From RFQD01 sp049314515 (GTDB lineage: Bacteria > Actinomycetota > Actinomycetes > Actinomycetales > Microbacteriaceae), in assembly GCA_049314515.1 (NCBI GenBank), contig JBMOEY010000057.1, positions 1-8,955 on the forward strand: a DNA stretch of 8,955 nt. The letters are read 5' to 3'. The position numbers were made by a program, and so were the translations under genes. This document shows, piece by piece, positions 1-6,161 of this stretch (positions are counted from its first letter, which is position 1; each line of letters opens with the position of its first letter). The notes beneath the pieces are model-generated. The model saw nothing but the letters and a program-made list of their open reading frames with translations. It was not told where the DNA came from and made no database searches.

Positions 1-156
1 GCGTTCACCATCGACTCACTCGGCGGGCCATTTATCACGCGCATCGACGGTGACCCCTCGACCGTTATCGGGGTGAGCCTGCCAACCGTGCGTCGTCTCG
101 CCGGCAAACTCGGCGCCTTCTGGCCCGACCTCTGGAATCGCAGCCAGGGTTCTTGA
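1..156 (+). CDS. maf: Maf-family nucleotide pyrophosphatase, 3' end only
   Basis: Partial gene: frame 1 is open from the window edge to a TGA at 154-156, giving the last 51 residues. The tail contains the stretch FTIDSLGGPFI followed by GDPSTVIGLSLP-like residues (here GDPSTVIGVSLP), which is the characteristic C-terminal end of Maf/HAM1-like pyrophosphatases. Members of this family hydrolyse non-canonical or modified nucleoside triphosphates in the cytoplasm. The N-terminal substrate site is outside the window, so the exact substrate class cannot be judged. In many actinobacteria maf lies in the biotin-ligase/acyl-CoA carboxylase cluster directly before the alpha-chain gene, which is the arrangement seen here. 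The gap to the next start is 38 bases and carries that gene's own probable promoter. Confidence 0.88.
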   Translation, partial: AFTIDSLGGPFITRIDGDPSTVIGVSLPTVRRLAGKLGAFWPDLWNRSQGS

Positions 157-181
157 CGCCCACGCGACGCGCATCCGTCGC

Positions 182-194
182 TAGGCTGACATGC
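182..194 (+). promoter_or_regulatory. Probable -10 box (TAGGCT) for a leaderless acyl-CoA carboxylase transcript
   Basis: TAGGCT at 182-187 fits the actinobacterial TANNNT -10 consensus and lies 7 bases before the ATG at 195. Transcription normally starts about 6-8 bases after the -10, so the mRNA would begin at or next to the start codon. There is no Shine-Dalgarno sequence before this ATG. The only TTGACG nearby (153-158) is 23 bases from the -10, too far for a standard -35. The same layout recurs at 2475 and 3572. Confidence 0.55.
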
Positions 195-1964
195 ATGCCT
201 CGCATCACTAAGGTCCTCATCGCTAACCGTGGCGAAATCGCCGTTCGTGTCATTCGTGCAGCCCGCGACTACGGCATCGGTTCGGTGGCCGTCTACGCCG
301 ATCAAGACCGGGATGCATTGCACGCCAAGCTCGCCGACGAGGCCTACGCGCTGGGCGGCACGACGAGTGTCGAGACGTACCTCGTGATTGACAAAATTCT
401 CGCGGTGGCCCGCCGCAGCGGCGCCGATGCGGTGCACCCCGGCTACGGGTTCCTGGCCGAGAACGCCGACTTTGCTCGGGCTGTCATCGACGCCGGCATG
501 ATGTGGATCGGGCCAAGCCCGGAGGCCATTGAACGTCTTGGCGACAAGGTGTCAGCCCGCCACGTGGCAGAAAAAGTCGGCGCTCCGCTGGCCCCCGGTA
601 CTTTGAACCCGGTTTCTGACGCGGCCGAAGTGCTCGAATTCGTCGACAAGGTCGGCCTCCCGGTTGCCATCAAAGCCGCTTTCGGTGGTGGTGGTCGTGG
701 CCTCAAAGTTGCCCGCACCCGCGACGAGGTCGCCGACCAGTTCGACTCGGCAACCCGCGAGGCAATCGCGGCGTTCGGTCGCGGCGAGTGCTTCGTCGAG
801 AAATACCTCGACCAGCCCCGTCACGTCGAGACCCAGTGTCTCGCAGACGCGCACGGCAACGTGGTGGTCGTCTCTACGCGCGACTGCTCATTGCAGCGCC
901 GCCATCAGAAACTTGTTGAAGAAGCACCCGCGCCGTTCTTGACGGATGCTCAACTCGAGATGCTCTACACCTCCTCGAAAGCCATCCTCAAAGAGGTCGG
1001 CTACCTCGGTGCCGGCACGTGCGAGTTCCTTATCGGTAAAGACGGCACCGTCTCGTTTCTCGAAGTGAACACCCGCCTCCAGGTCGAACACCCGGTCAGT
1101 GAAGAGGTCACCGGAATCGATCTCGTGCGCGAGCAGTTCCGCATCGCTGAGGGCGGCATCCTTGACTACGGTGACCCCGAAATCACCGGTCACTCCTTCG
1201 AATTCCGCATTAACGGCGAGGATGCGGGACGCAACTTCATGCCGGCTCCCGGTCCCGTGCACGTGTTCCACGCCCCCGGCGGCCCCGGTGTGCGTGTCGA
1301 CACGGGCGTCACCGCGGGTGACGAAATCTCAGGATCATTCGACTCGATGGTGGCCAAGCTCATCGTGACCGGCGCCACACGTCAGGAAGCACTCGAACGT
1401 TCTCGCCGTGCACTCGACGAGTTCGAGGTTCTGGGACTGCCAACCGTATTGCCGTTCCATCGCAAGATTGTTGTCGACCCAGCGTTTGCCCCCGAGGGTG
1501 ACAAACCGTTCTCGGTTTACACATCGTGGATTGAGACGGAGTTCGTCAACGACATTGAACCCTGGAGCGGTGAAACGGAAGAGACCAAAGCTCAGGTCAA
1601 ACGACAGCACGTCACGCTCGAGGTGGATGGTCGTCGCATAGAAGTTGCGCTTCCCGCAAAGCTTCTGCGTAATACTCCGGGCGACCTCGCGAACCTGGGG
1701 CCTGCCCCCAAGCGCAAGGCGAGTGCACACGCAGCATCCGGTCCCTCAGGATCTGCCGTGAAGGCACCGATGCAGGCCACGGTGGTCAAGGTTGCTGTCG
1801 AAGAAGGCCAGCGGGTCACCAAGGGCGACCTCATCCTTGTTCTCGAGGCAATGAAGATGGAGCAGCCGGTGACCGCTCACAAAGACGGAACCGTCAGCAG
1901 CATCAACGCACCCGTAGGACAAACGGTGTCGAACGGCCACGTACTTCTTCTGCTGGAGGACTAA
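195..1964 (+). CDS. accA3: Acyl-CoA carboxylase alpha chain (biotin carboxylase + biotin carboxyl carrier)
   Basis: A 589-residue fusion that carries out the first half-reaction of acetyl-/propionyl-CoA carboxylation: ATP-dependent carboxylation of biotin, which is then used by a separate AccD-type beta chain to make malonyl- or methylmalonyl-CoA for lipid synthesis. The biotin carboxylase part spans about residues 1-445: N-terminal VLIANRGEIAVRVIRAA (7-23), the ATP-grasp glycine loop KAAFGGGGRGLKV (160-172), RDCSLQRRHQKL (229-240), EVNTRLQVEHPV (290-301) and the C-terminal-domain motif FEFRINGED (335-343). After a linker, the biotinyl domain (about 520-589) carries EAMKM with Lys554 as the biotin attachment site. 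The ATG at 195 is chosen over an upstream in-frame TTG (153) because it starts right at the conserved MPRITKVLIANRG and matches the leaderless promoter. All 37 arginine codons are CGN. The stop overlaps the next start, so the two are probably cotranscribed. Whether the partner makes it an acetyl- or propionyl-CoA enzyme cannot be told from this subunit. Confidence 0.95.
   Translation: MPRITKVLIANRGEIAVRVIRAARDYGIGSVAVYADQDRDALHAKLADEAYALGGTTSVETYLVIDKILAVARRSGADAVHPGYGFLAENADFARAVIDAGMMWIGPSPEAIERLGDKVSARHVAEKVGAPLAPGTLNPVSDAAEVLEFVDKVGLPVAIKAAFGGGGRGLKVARTRDEVADQFDSATREAIAAFGRGECFVEKYLDQPRHVETQCLADAHGNVVVVSTRDCSLQRRHQKLVEEAPAPFLTDAQLEMLYTSSKAILKEVGYLGAGTCEFLIGKDGTVSFLEVNTRLQVEHPVSEEVTGIDLVREQFRIAEGGILDYGDPEITGHSFEFRINGEDAGRNFMPAPGPVHVFHAPGGPGVRVDTGVTAGDEISGSFDSMVAKLIVTGATRQEALERSRRALDEFEVLGLPTVLPFHRKIVVDPAFAPEGDKPFSVYTSWIETEFVNDIEPWSGETEETKAQVKRQHVTLEVDGRRIEVALPAKLLRNTPGDLANLGPAPKRKASAHAASGPSGSAVKAPMQATVVKVAVEEGQRVTKGDLILVLEAMKMEQPVTAHKDGTVSSINAPVGQTVSNGHVLLLLED
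1955..1960 (+). promoter_or_regulatory. Strong ribosome binding site (GGAGGA) for the RidA-family gene
   Basis: GGAGGA sits 3 bases before the ATG at 1964 (5 bases if only the GGAG core is counted), inside the last codons of the carboxylase gene. It fixes the start and suggests translational coupling in a two-gene operon. It contrasts with the absence of such a site before the leaderless genes. Confidence 0.75.
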
Positions 1965-2362
1965 TGACTAACTACCCTCGCACTCTCATCAGTTCGGGTT
2001 CGGTCTACGAGCCTCAGGTCGGGTACTCGCGCGCCGTTCGCGCGGGCGACTTTGTCTTCGTCGCCGGAACAACCGCCGGCGCACCAGAGGGTGCGATTGG
2101 TGGCAACGATCCGGCCGAGCAAACTAGAGAGATTTTCCGTCGGGTGGCCGTTGCACTCGAACAGGCCGGAGCAACGTTTGGTGACGTCGTTCGCACGCGC
2201 ATCTACCTGCGCAATATCAGCGACTTCGACGCGGTAGGTGCGGTGCACGGCGAATTCTTTGGGGAAATTCGACCTGCTGCCACGGCAATAGAGGTCAGTG
2301 CGCTTGCGGCCGAGGACATGCTCGTTGAGATTGACGTGGACGCCATCATCGGTTCGGCGTAA
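1964..2362 (+). CDS. RidA/YjgF/UK114 family protein lacking the canonical catalytic arginine
   Basis: A 132-residue protein of the usual size for the family, which forms cytoplasmic trimers; canonical RidA hydrolyses reactive enamines/imines from PLP enzymes. Visible family features are VGYSRAVRAGDFVFVAG (19-35), VRTRIYLRNISDFDAV (76-91) and the C-terminal RPAATAIEV...MLVEIDVDAI (103-128). Aligned by eye with Escherichia coli RidA, whose motif is PARSCVEV with Arg105, this protein has PAATAIEV, placing Ala106 at the arginine position; Glu122 matches Glu120. Loss of that arginine is typical of Rid subfamilies without imine deaminase activity, so a plain 2-iminobutanoate deaminase label would be unsafe. 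The ATG shares a base with the upstream TAA (TAATG) behind a strong GGAGGA, so it is translated with the carboxylase alpha chain. The substrate is unknown. Confidence 0.88.
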   Translation: MTNYPRTLISSGSVYEPQVGYSRAVRAGDFVFVAGTTAGAPEGAIGGNDPAEQTREIFRRVAVALEQAGATFGDVVRTRIYLRNISDFDAVGAVHGEFFGEIRPAATAIEVSALAAEDMLVEIDVDAIIGSA

Positions 2363-2376
2363 CCGCCCTCTCAATC

Positions 2377-2394
2377 GGCCTGCGTTAGTAGGCC
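2377..2394 (+). repeat. Short inverted repeat after the RidA-family gene
   Basis: GGCCT at 2377-2381 pairs with AGGCC at 2390-2394 around an 8-base loop, 14 bases after the RidA stop. There is no following T-run and the stem is only 5 bp, so it is at best a weak terminator or RNA 3' end. The rest of the gap 2363-2486 shows only the -10 box of the next gene. Confidence 0.25.
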
Positions 2395-2474
2395 ACAGCT
2401 TGGTTCGAATTGGTGTCCGTCGCATTGATGAAACCGAGTCTTTTCCTCAATAACATTCGCGATGAGGGTCGCGT

Positions 2475-2486
2475 TAGTCTGGACAA
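2475..2486 (+). promoter_or_regulatory. Probable -10 box (TAGTCT) for a leaderless epimerase-like transcript
   Basis: TAGTCT at 2475-2480 fits TANNNT and is separated by 6 bases (GGACAA) from the ATG at 2487. No Shine-Dalgarno lies at the normal distance, and I see no recognisable -35 about 17 bases upstream. Spacing matches the boxes at 182 and 3572. Confidence 0.55.
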
Positions 2487-3566
2487 ATGTCCCTCGTTTC
2501 CGAACTTAAGCCAAAAAGTTCCAGAGCTAAATGGGATAAAAACCCTAGAAAAATTCATGTGGTCGGGGGCACAACCTATGTGGGCAAGCACGTACTTCTC
2601 AATCTGATTGAGAGCGGTGAAATAACATCGCTGTCCCTTAGCGACACTGATCAGGCAGACCGGATGAGAGACGTCGTCACGGCGAGAAATTACTCCAACG
2701 CCGGAGGTCACGCGATCGAATTCAGTCGGCTTTACCTGGAAAGCAAAAAAAGTTGGGCAGGGTGCGTTCGCGGCAACGACGCAGTCATCGTGATACTTGG
2801 TCCGGCACGAGTACTCGATGTGCCGGTGGGAAAGCTCGGCACAGAATTGGACGAATTCATTCTGACGAACGCCTTCAAAGCAATGAGTTCTCAAGGGGTT
2901 CGACAGGGCATCGTGATTCTCCATTCAGATGAATCGCTGGAAGACCACCTTTCACCTCGCCAACTTCGGCGGCCACCCGGAAGAAAGCCCAATCCTGAAC
3001 TGTGGAGGGCCATGAAGCAACTTGAAAACCGGAATAATCAGGTCACCGAAATCGCAGGCAGGCTGGCCGAGAAGTACGCCCCGCAAGTCAACATCACGGT
3101 TCTCAAACCGTCGCGCGTTCTGGGTGCTCCGGTTGATAATGCGTTCGGGATATCGCTGAGACCTTTCGAGCAATTGCTGTTAGAGAATCGGCGCCACCTG
3201 CCGGACCTTTCTATTCATGTCATCAACGTTCGGGACCTTGCCGAACTGACCAGAAAACTCCTCTGGCGAAAGTCCAACGAGGCAAAATTCGAAGCAATCG
3301 AGGCCTCGACTCACACGGTCTACTTGGATCAAGTCGTGTCGTCCGTCGAGGCACCCGACGGTGCGCCCTCGAAAGTTGGACGCGTTCCGACTCTGTTGCT
3401 TCGAATAATGTCTATCTTCAGCATTCCTCTGCGCGCCGTCGTCGCGTCGCTAGGACAGCATGCGCCCGCTGACTCCAAGGCCGCACGACTATGGCTCGGC
3501 AGTCATCCAGTTGCTGTTCATGAGACGTTTCAAGAAACGGCACGATTTCTCGCCATGAATAGCTAG
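2487..3566 (+). CDS. Extended SDR / NAD-dependent epimerase-like protein with altered active site
   Basis: A 359-residue protein. After a polar N-terminal extension of about 20 residues comes a Rossmann start, KIHVVGGTTYVGKHVLLNL (22-40), whose GGTTYVG corresponds to the dinucleotide-binding glycine motif of the short-chain dehydrogenase superfamily. A middle strand GIVILHSDES (141-150) may supply the active-site serine. Extended SDRs then have YxxxK; here the matching place reads WRAMK (173-177), so Lys177 is kept but Trp173 replaces the tyrosine. VLKPSRVLGAP (205-215) resembles the Rp..vyGp strand, and the C-terminal part (LLRIMSIFSIPLRAVVASLG at 304-323, ARLWLGSHPVAVHETFQETARFL at 333-355) resembles sugar-epimerase substrate domains. 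I cannot name a substrate. The gene stands alone with its own leaderless start. Its base composition is lower than that of its neighbours (sampled lines 45-62% GC) and 9 of 28 arginine codons are AGA/AGG, suggesting transfer. An NmrA-like atypical SDR is the main alternative. Confidence 0.75.
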   Translation: MSLVSELKPKSSRAKWDKNPRKIHVVGGTTYVGKHVLLNLIESGEITSLSLSDTDQADRMRDVVTARNYSNAGGHAIEFSRLYLESKKSWAGCVRGNDAVIVILGPARVLDVPVGKLGTELDEFILTNAFKAMSSQGVRQGIVILHSDESLEDHLSPRQLRRPPGRKPNPELWRAMKQLENRNNQVTEIAGRLAEKYAPQVNITVLKPSRVLGAPVDNAFGISLRPFEQLLLENRRHLPDLSIHVINVRDLAELTRKLLWRKSNEAKFEAIEASTHTVYLDQVVSSVEAPDGAPSKVGRVPTLLLRIMSIFSIPLRAVVASLGQHAPADSKAARLWLGSHPVAVHETFQETARFLAMNS

Positions 3567-3571
3567 TCACA

Positions 3572-3583
3572 TAGTCTTGGGGT
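3572..3583 (+). promoter_or_regulatory. Probable -10 box (TAGTCT) for a leaderless purine nucleoside phosphorylase transcript
   Basis: TAGTCT at 3572-3577 lies 6 bases before the GTG at 3584, in the 17-base gap after the epimerase-like gene. The G-run 3579-3582 is too close to the start to act as a ribosome binding site. The second GTG at 3582 is out of frame, so the box helps fix the 3584 start. No -35 is recognisable. Confidence 0.5.
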
Positions 3584-4411
3584 GTGCCTCGACCACACCC
3601 GCTCGATGACCCCGACGTCTCACCGTTTGACGTCGCTCGGTCGGCTGCCGACCGCATTTGCGCAATTACGGGACGAGCACGGCACGATGTTGCCATCACG
3701 TTGGGTAGCGGATGGGCATCCGCAGTTGAACATCTCGGTGAGGTGACGCACGAAATTCCCGCGCGCGAACTGCCCGGTTTTCAGGCCCCGAGTGTGCCAG
3801 GGCACTCGTCCACAATTCGTAGCGTCCGCAGCCCGTCGGGTGCTCAACTATTGATTCTCGGCGCGCGGAGCCACCTCTATGAGGGACGCGGTGTGCGTTC
3901 CGTGGCCCATGGTGCCCGAGTATCGGCATTGTGCGGGGTTCACACGTTCGTCATGACTAATGCCAGTGGCGCCATTCGACCCGAGTGGAATCCAGGTACC
4001 CCCGTTCTTATCAGCGATCACATTAACTTCACAGGACTGAGCCCGATTGAAGGCGCCACGTTTACCGACATGAAGGACGCCTATTCGCCTCGATTGCGCA
4101 AAATTGCCCAGTCGGTGGATGCAACCCTCGAAGAGGGCGTCTACTTTGGCCTTCGCGGTCCGCAGTATGAAACACCCGCAGAAATTCGCGCGGCACGGGT
4201 TCTGGGTGCCGACCTCGTGGGCATGTCGACCGTCATTGAAACTATCTCCGCCCGTGAATCTGGACTCGAGGTGCTCGCACTTGCCCTCATCACAAACGCT
4301 GCCGCAGGAGTCAATAACGACACACTCACTCACGAGGCGGTGTTAGCCGCTGGTCGCGAAGCTGAGCCTCGCATGGCGGCGCTTCTCGCCGGCATCGTGG
4401 AGAAACTGTGA
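3584..4411 (+). CDS. punA: Purine nucleoside phosphorylase (trimeric, PNP/MTAP class)
   Basis: A 275-residue enzyme that phosphorolyses inosine/guanosine (and deoxy forms) to the free base and ribose-1-phosphate in the cytoplasm. Family landmarks appear in order: phosphate-binding ITLGSGW (38-44, Ser42), VPGHSS (71-76, His74), GARSHLYEG (93-101, His97), TNASGAI (125-131), GPQYETPAEIR (192-202, with the purine-site glutamate Glu200), DLVGMSTV.E (210-219) and ALITNAAAGV (234-243, Asn238 in the base-recognition position). Asn at that position fits 6-oxopurine specificity in this family. The GTG start is chosen from the adjacent -10 box and the short N-terminus. Its TGA overlaps the next GTG by 4 bases, tying it to the mutase. 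It resembles the deoD-pmmB pair of Mycobacterium tuberculosis. The low-molecular-weight hexameric DeoD class is excluded by these motifs. Confidence 0.94.
   Translation: MPRPHPLDDPDVSPFDVARSAADRICAITGRARHDVAITLGSGWASAVEHLGEVTHEIPARELPGFQAPSVPGHSSTIRSVRSPSGAQLLILGARSHLYEGRGVRSVAHGARVSALCGVHTFVMTNASGAIRPEWNPGTPVLISDHINFTGLSPIEGATFTDMKDAYSPRLRKIAQSVDATLEEGVYFGLRGPQYETPAEIRAARVLGADLVGMSTVIETISARESGLEVLALALITNAAAGVNNDTLTHEAVLAAGREAEPRMAALLAGIVEKL
4399..4402 (+). promoter_or_regulatory. Ribosome binding site (GGAG) for the phosphomutase, inside punA
   Basis: GGAG lies 5 bases before the GTG at 4408 and within the last codons of punA. With the 4-base GTGA overlap it supports translational coupling of the two enzymes and the choice of GTG 4408. 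Confidence 0.6.
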
Positions 4412-6132
4412 ACGATGAACTCGATGTTCGAGTGCGCGAATGGATCGCCAACGACATCGATCCAGATACCCGTCAAGAGCTTAAAGAGTTGCTTGCGTGC
4501 CGCCACTGTGATGACCCTCAGGCATGCGAAAGGGCGCTCGACGATCTCAGCGAGAGATTTGATGCGTACCTGACATTTGGTACTGCCGGACTGCGCGGTC
4601 AGCTGGGAGCCGGGCCGCGCCGGATGAACGCCGTCGTAATCGCTCATGCAACGGCGGCAATCGCTCGGTTTGTGACGCAGAGTCAATCTGCGGTCTCCGG
4701 AGGTTCAGTCCGCACGGTGGTCATCGCATTCGACGCCCGAGAAAAGTCGGCGTATTTTGCCCATATCGCTGCCAATATCTTGGCCGGTGCCGGCTTCCGG
4801 GCACTCCTTTCTCCCGCCGCCGTGCCGACGCCGGTGCTCGCGTTTGCCGTGAAACATGTGCGAGCCGATGCCGGCATCATGATTACCGCAAGCCACAATC
4901 CCCGAGGCGACAACGGTTACAAGGTTTATCTGGGCGGGGCACACGAAGGCCGACAACTCGTGGCGCCGTTCGACGACGAAATACACGCCTATATGGTTGA
5001 GTCTCTCGAGTCGCGTTCTGCTCGGGACATTCCGGTCGGCGACGCTGAGATCCTCGACCATTCCGTACTAGATGCCTACATTTCGCTCACCGCGTCACTC
5101 GTGCCCGAGCCGATTCACGAGCCACGATTTGTCTACACCGCGATGCACGGTGTTGGTCATGACACCTTCACGCGCGTGCTCCGTCGCGCCGGTTTCACTC
5201 TCGACGCGATGACGATCGTCGACGAACAAGTGAATCCTGACCCAGACTTCCCCACACTGCCATTCCCTAACCCCGAAGAAGAAGGCGCACTCGCCTTGGC
5301 GTGCGCGCGAGCGCGAGAAGTTGGCGCAGACCTGGTTCTGGCGCACGATCCTGACGCGGATCGGCTTGGGGTCGGCATCCCAGACGAATCGTCAGACGGT
5401 GGCTACCGTATTCTGACCGGCAATGAGATTGGTGTCCTACTTGGCACGTGGGTTGCCCTGCGTGCACGATTGAACGGCATGCCCACCGGCGCTCTCGCCT
5501 GCTCCATTGTGTCTTCCCCGCAGCTTCAGCGCGTTGCCGAATACTATGGCTTCGAATTCGTCTGGACTCTCTCGGGATTCAAGTGGATTTCGCGTGTGCA
5601 CAACCTGTTGTTTGGTTTCGAAGAGGCGCTTGGCTTTCTGGTCAATCCGCACACTGTGCATGACAAAGATGGAATCTCGGCTGGGCTCGCAATACTTTCC
5701 ATCGCGAGCGAATTGCATGCAGAGGGCAAGACCGTCGGTAATCGACTTGACGAAATCGAAGACCAATTCGGCGTGTTTGTGAGTGACTCGTTTTCGGTTC
5801 GTGCCTCGCAAAAAGTTATTGCCGAGGTAATGCACGCTCTGCGGAAACATCCTCCGACCGAGCTCGCCGGTGTGAACGTCGCATCTGTCGACGACTATTC
5901 GATCGGTCTTCGTGCCGCGGAGTCGCGGGGCAGTGGTCTCCCGCACGCCGATGTGTTGACTTTTTGGCTCGAAGACGGGTCAAGGGTCATGTTTCGCCCG
6001 AGCGGCACTGAGTCCAAGCTGAAGGTTTACCTCGACGTGTGTGCGGATGCGGCCGAGGCATCAGATCGACGACGCGTTGCTCTGACTCGACTGCGCGACA
6101 TCACGGTCGCAAGCCGCGCATTAGTCACCTAG
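4408..6132 (+). CDS. pmmB: Phosphohexomutase-family enzyme (PmmB-like; possible phosphopentomutase)
   Basis: A 574-residue alpha-D-phosphohexomutase, close to the length of the PGM2/PgcA branch. All four family sites are visible: FGTAGLRG (57-64), the phosphoserine loop TASHNPRGDNGYKVY (160-174, Ser162), the metal loop DPDADRLG (314-321), the sugar-recognition loop GFEEALGF (403-410) and phosphate-binding FRPSGTESKLKVY (529-541). Enzymes of this branch have been annotated as phosphomannomutase, phosphoglucomutase or phosphopentomutase. Sitting 4 bases inside punA, which releases ribose-1-phosphate, it most economically converts that to ribose-5-phosphate; this is inference from context. GDP-mannose supply is the alternative, given the guanylyltransferase at 7835-8947. 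An odd N-terminal detail is a cysteine cluster, Cys31-x2-Cys34-x5-Cys40, just before the first conserved motif. The gene ends 18 bases before the stop of the opposing operon. Confidence 0.9.
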   Translation: MNDELDVRVREWIANDIDPDTRQELKELLACRHCDDPQACERALDDLSERFDAYLTFGTAGLRGQLGAGPRRMNAVVIAHATAAIARFVTQSQSAVSGGSVRTVVIAFDAREKSAYFAHIAANILAGAGFRALLSPAAVPTPVLAFAVKHVRADAGIMITASHNPRGDNGYKVYLGGAHEGRQLVAPFDDEIHAYMVESLESRSARDIPVGDAEILDHSVLDAYISLTASLVPEPIHEPRFVYTAMHGVGHDTFTRVLRRAGFTLDAMTIVDEQVNPDPDFPTLPFPNPEEEGALALACARAREVGADLVLAHDPDADRLGVGIPDESSDGGYRILTGNEIGVLLGTWVALRARLNGMPTGALACSIVSSPQLQRVAEYYGFEFVWTLSGFKWISRVHNLLFGFEEALGFLVNPHTVHDKDGISAGLAILSIASELHAEGKTVGNRLDEIEDQFGVFVSDSFSVRASQKVIAEVMHALRKHPPTELAGVNVASVDDYSIGLRAAESRGSGLPHADVLTFWLEDGSRVMFRPSGTESKLKVYLDVCADAAEASDRRRVALTRLRDITVASRALVT

Positions 6133-6139
6133 CCGTCTG

Positions 6140-6161
6140 GCGAGAGTTAATTACTCTCCGC
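6140..6161. terminator. Hairpin at the convergent junction, candidate bidirectional terminator
   Basis: GAGAGT at 6142-6147 pairs with ACTCTC at 6153-6158 around a TAATT loop; allowing one bulged C adds two more pairs (G6140-C6161, C6141-G6160). It falls exactly between and over the ends of two converging genes, covering the TAA of the leftward one (6151-6153). Neither strand has a downstream T-run, so classical intrinsic termination is doubtful; it may stabilise 3' ends instead. Confidence 0.35.

Noticed and set aside
153..158. TTGACG as a -35 box for the promoter at 182
   Set aside because: The 23-base spacer to TAGGCT is too long for a standard sigma-70-type promoter, and the TTGA includes the maf stop.
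153..194. In-frame TTG extension adding 14 residues to the carboxylase alpha chain
   Set aside because: It overlaps the maf stop, would run through the probable -10 box, and the extra residues have no family match; the conserved N-terminus begins at ATG 195.
680..700. GGTGGTGGTGG-like run as a microsatellite
   Set aside because: It encodes the conserved ATP-grasp glycine loop and is explained by protein function.
2410..2607. 65-codon + strand frame starting upstream of the epimerase-like gene
   Set aside because: It overlaps the real gene in another frame and has no motif or ribosome binding site.
2385..2924. 179-codon open frame on the minus strand
   Set aside because: It lies mostly antisense to the well-supported epimerase-like gene, shows no recognisable motif and would cover that gene's promoter.
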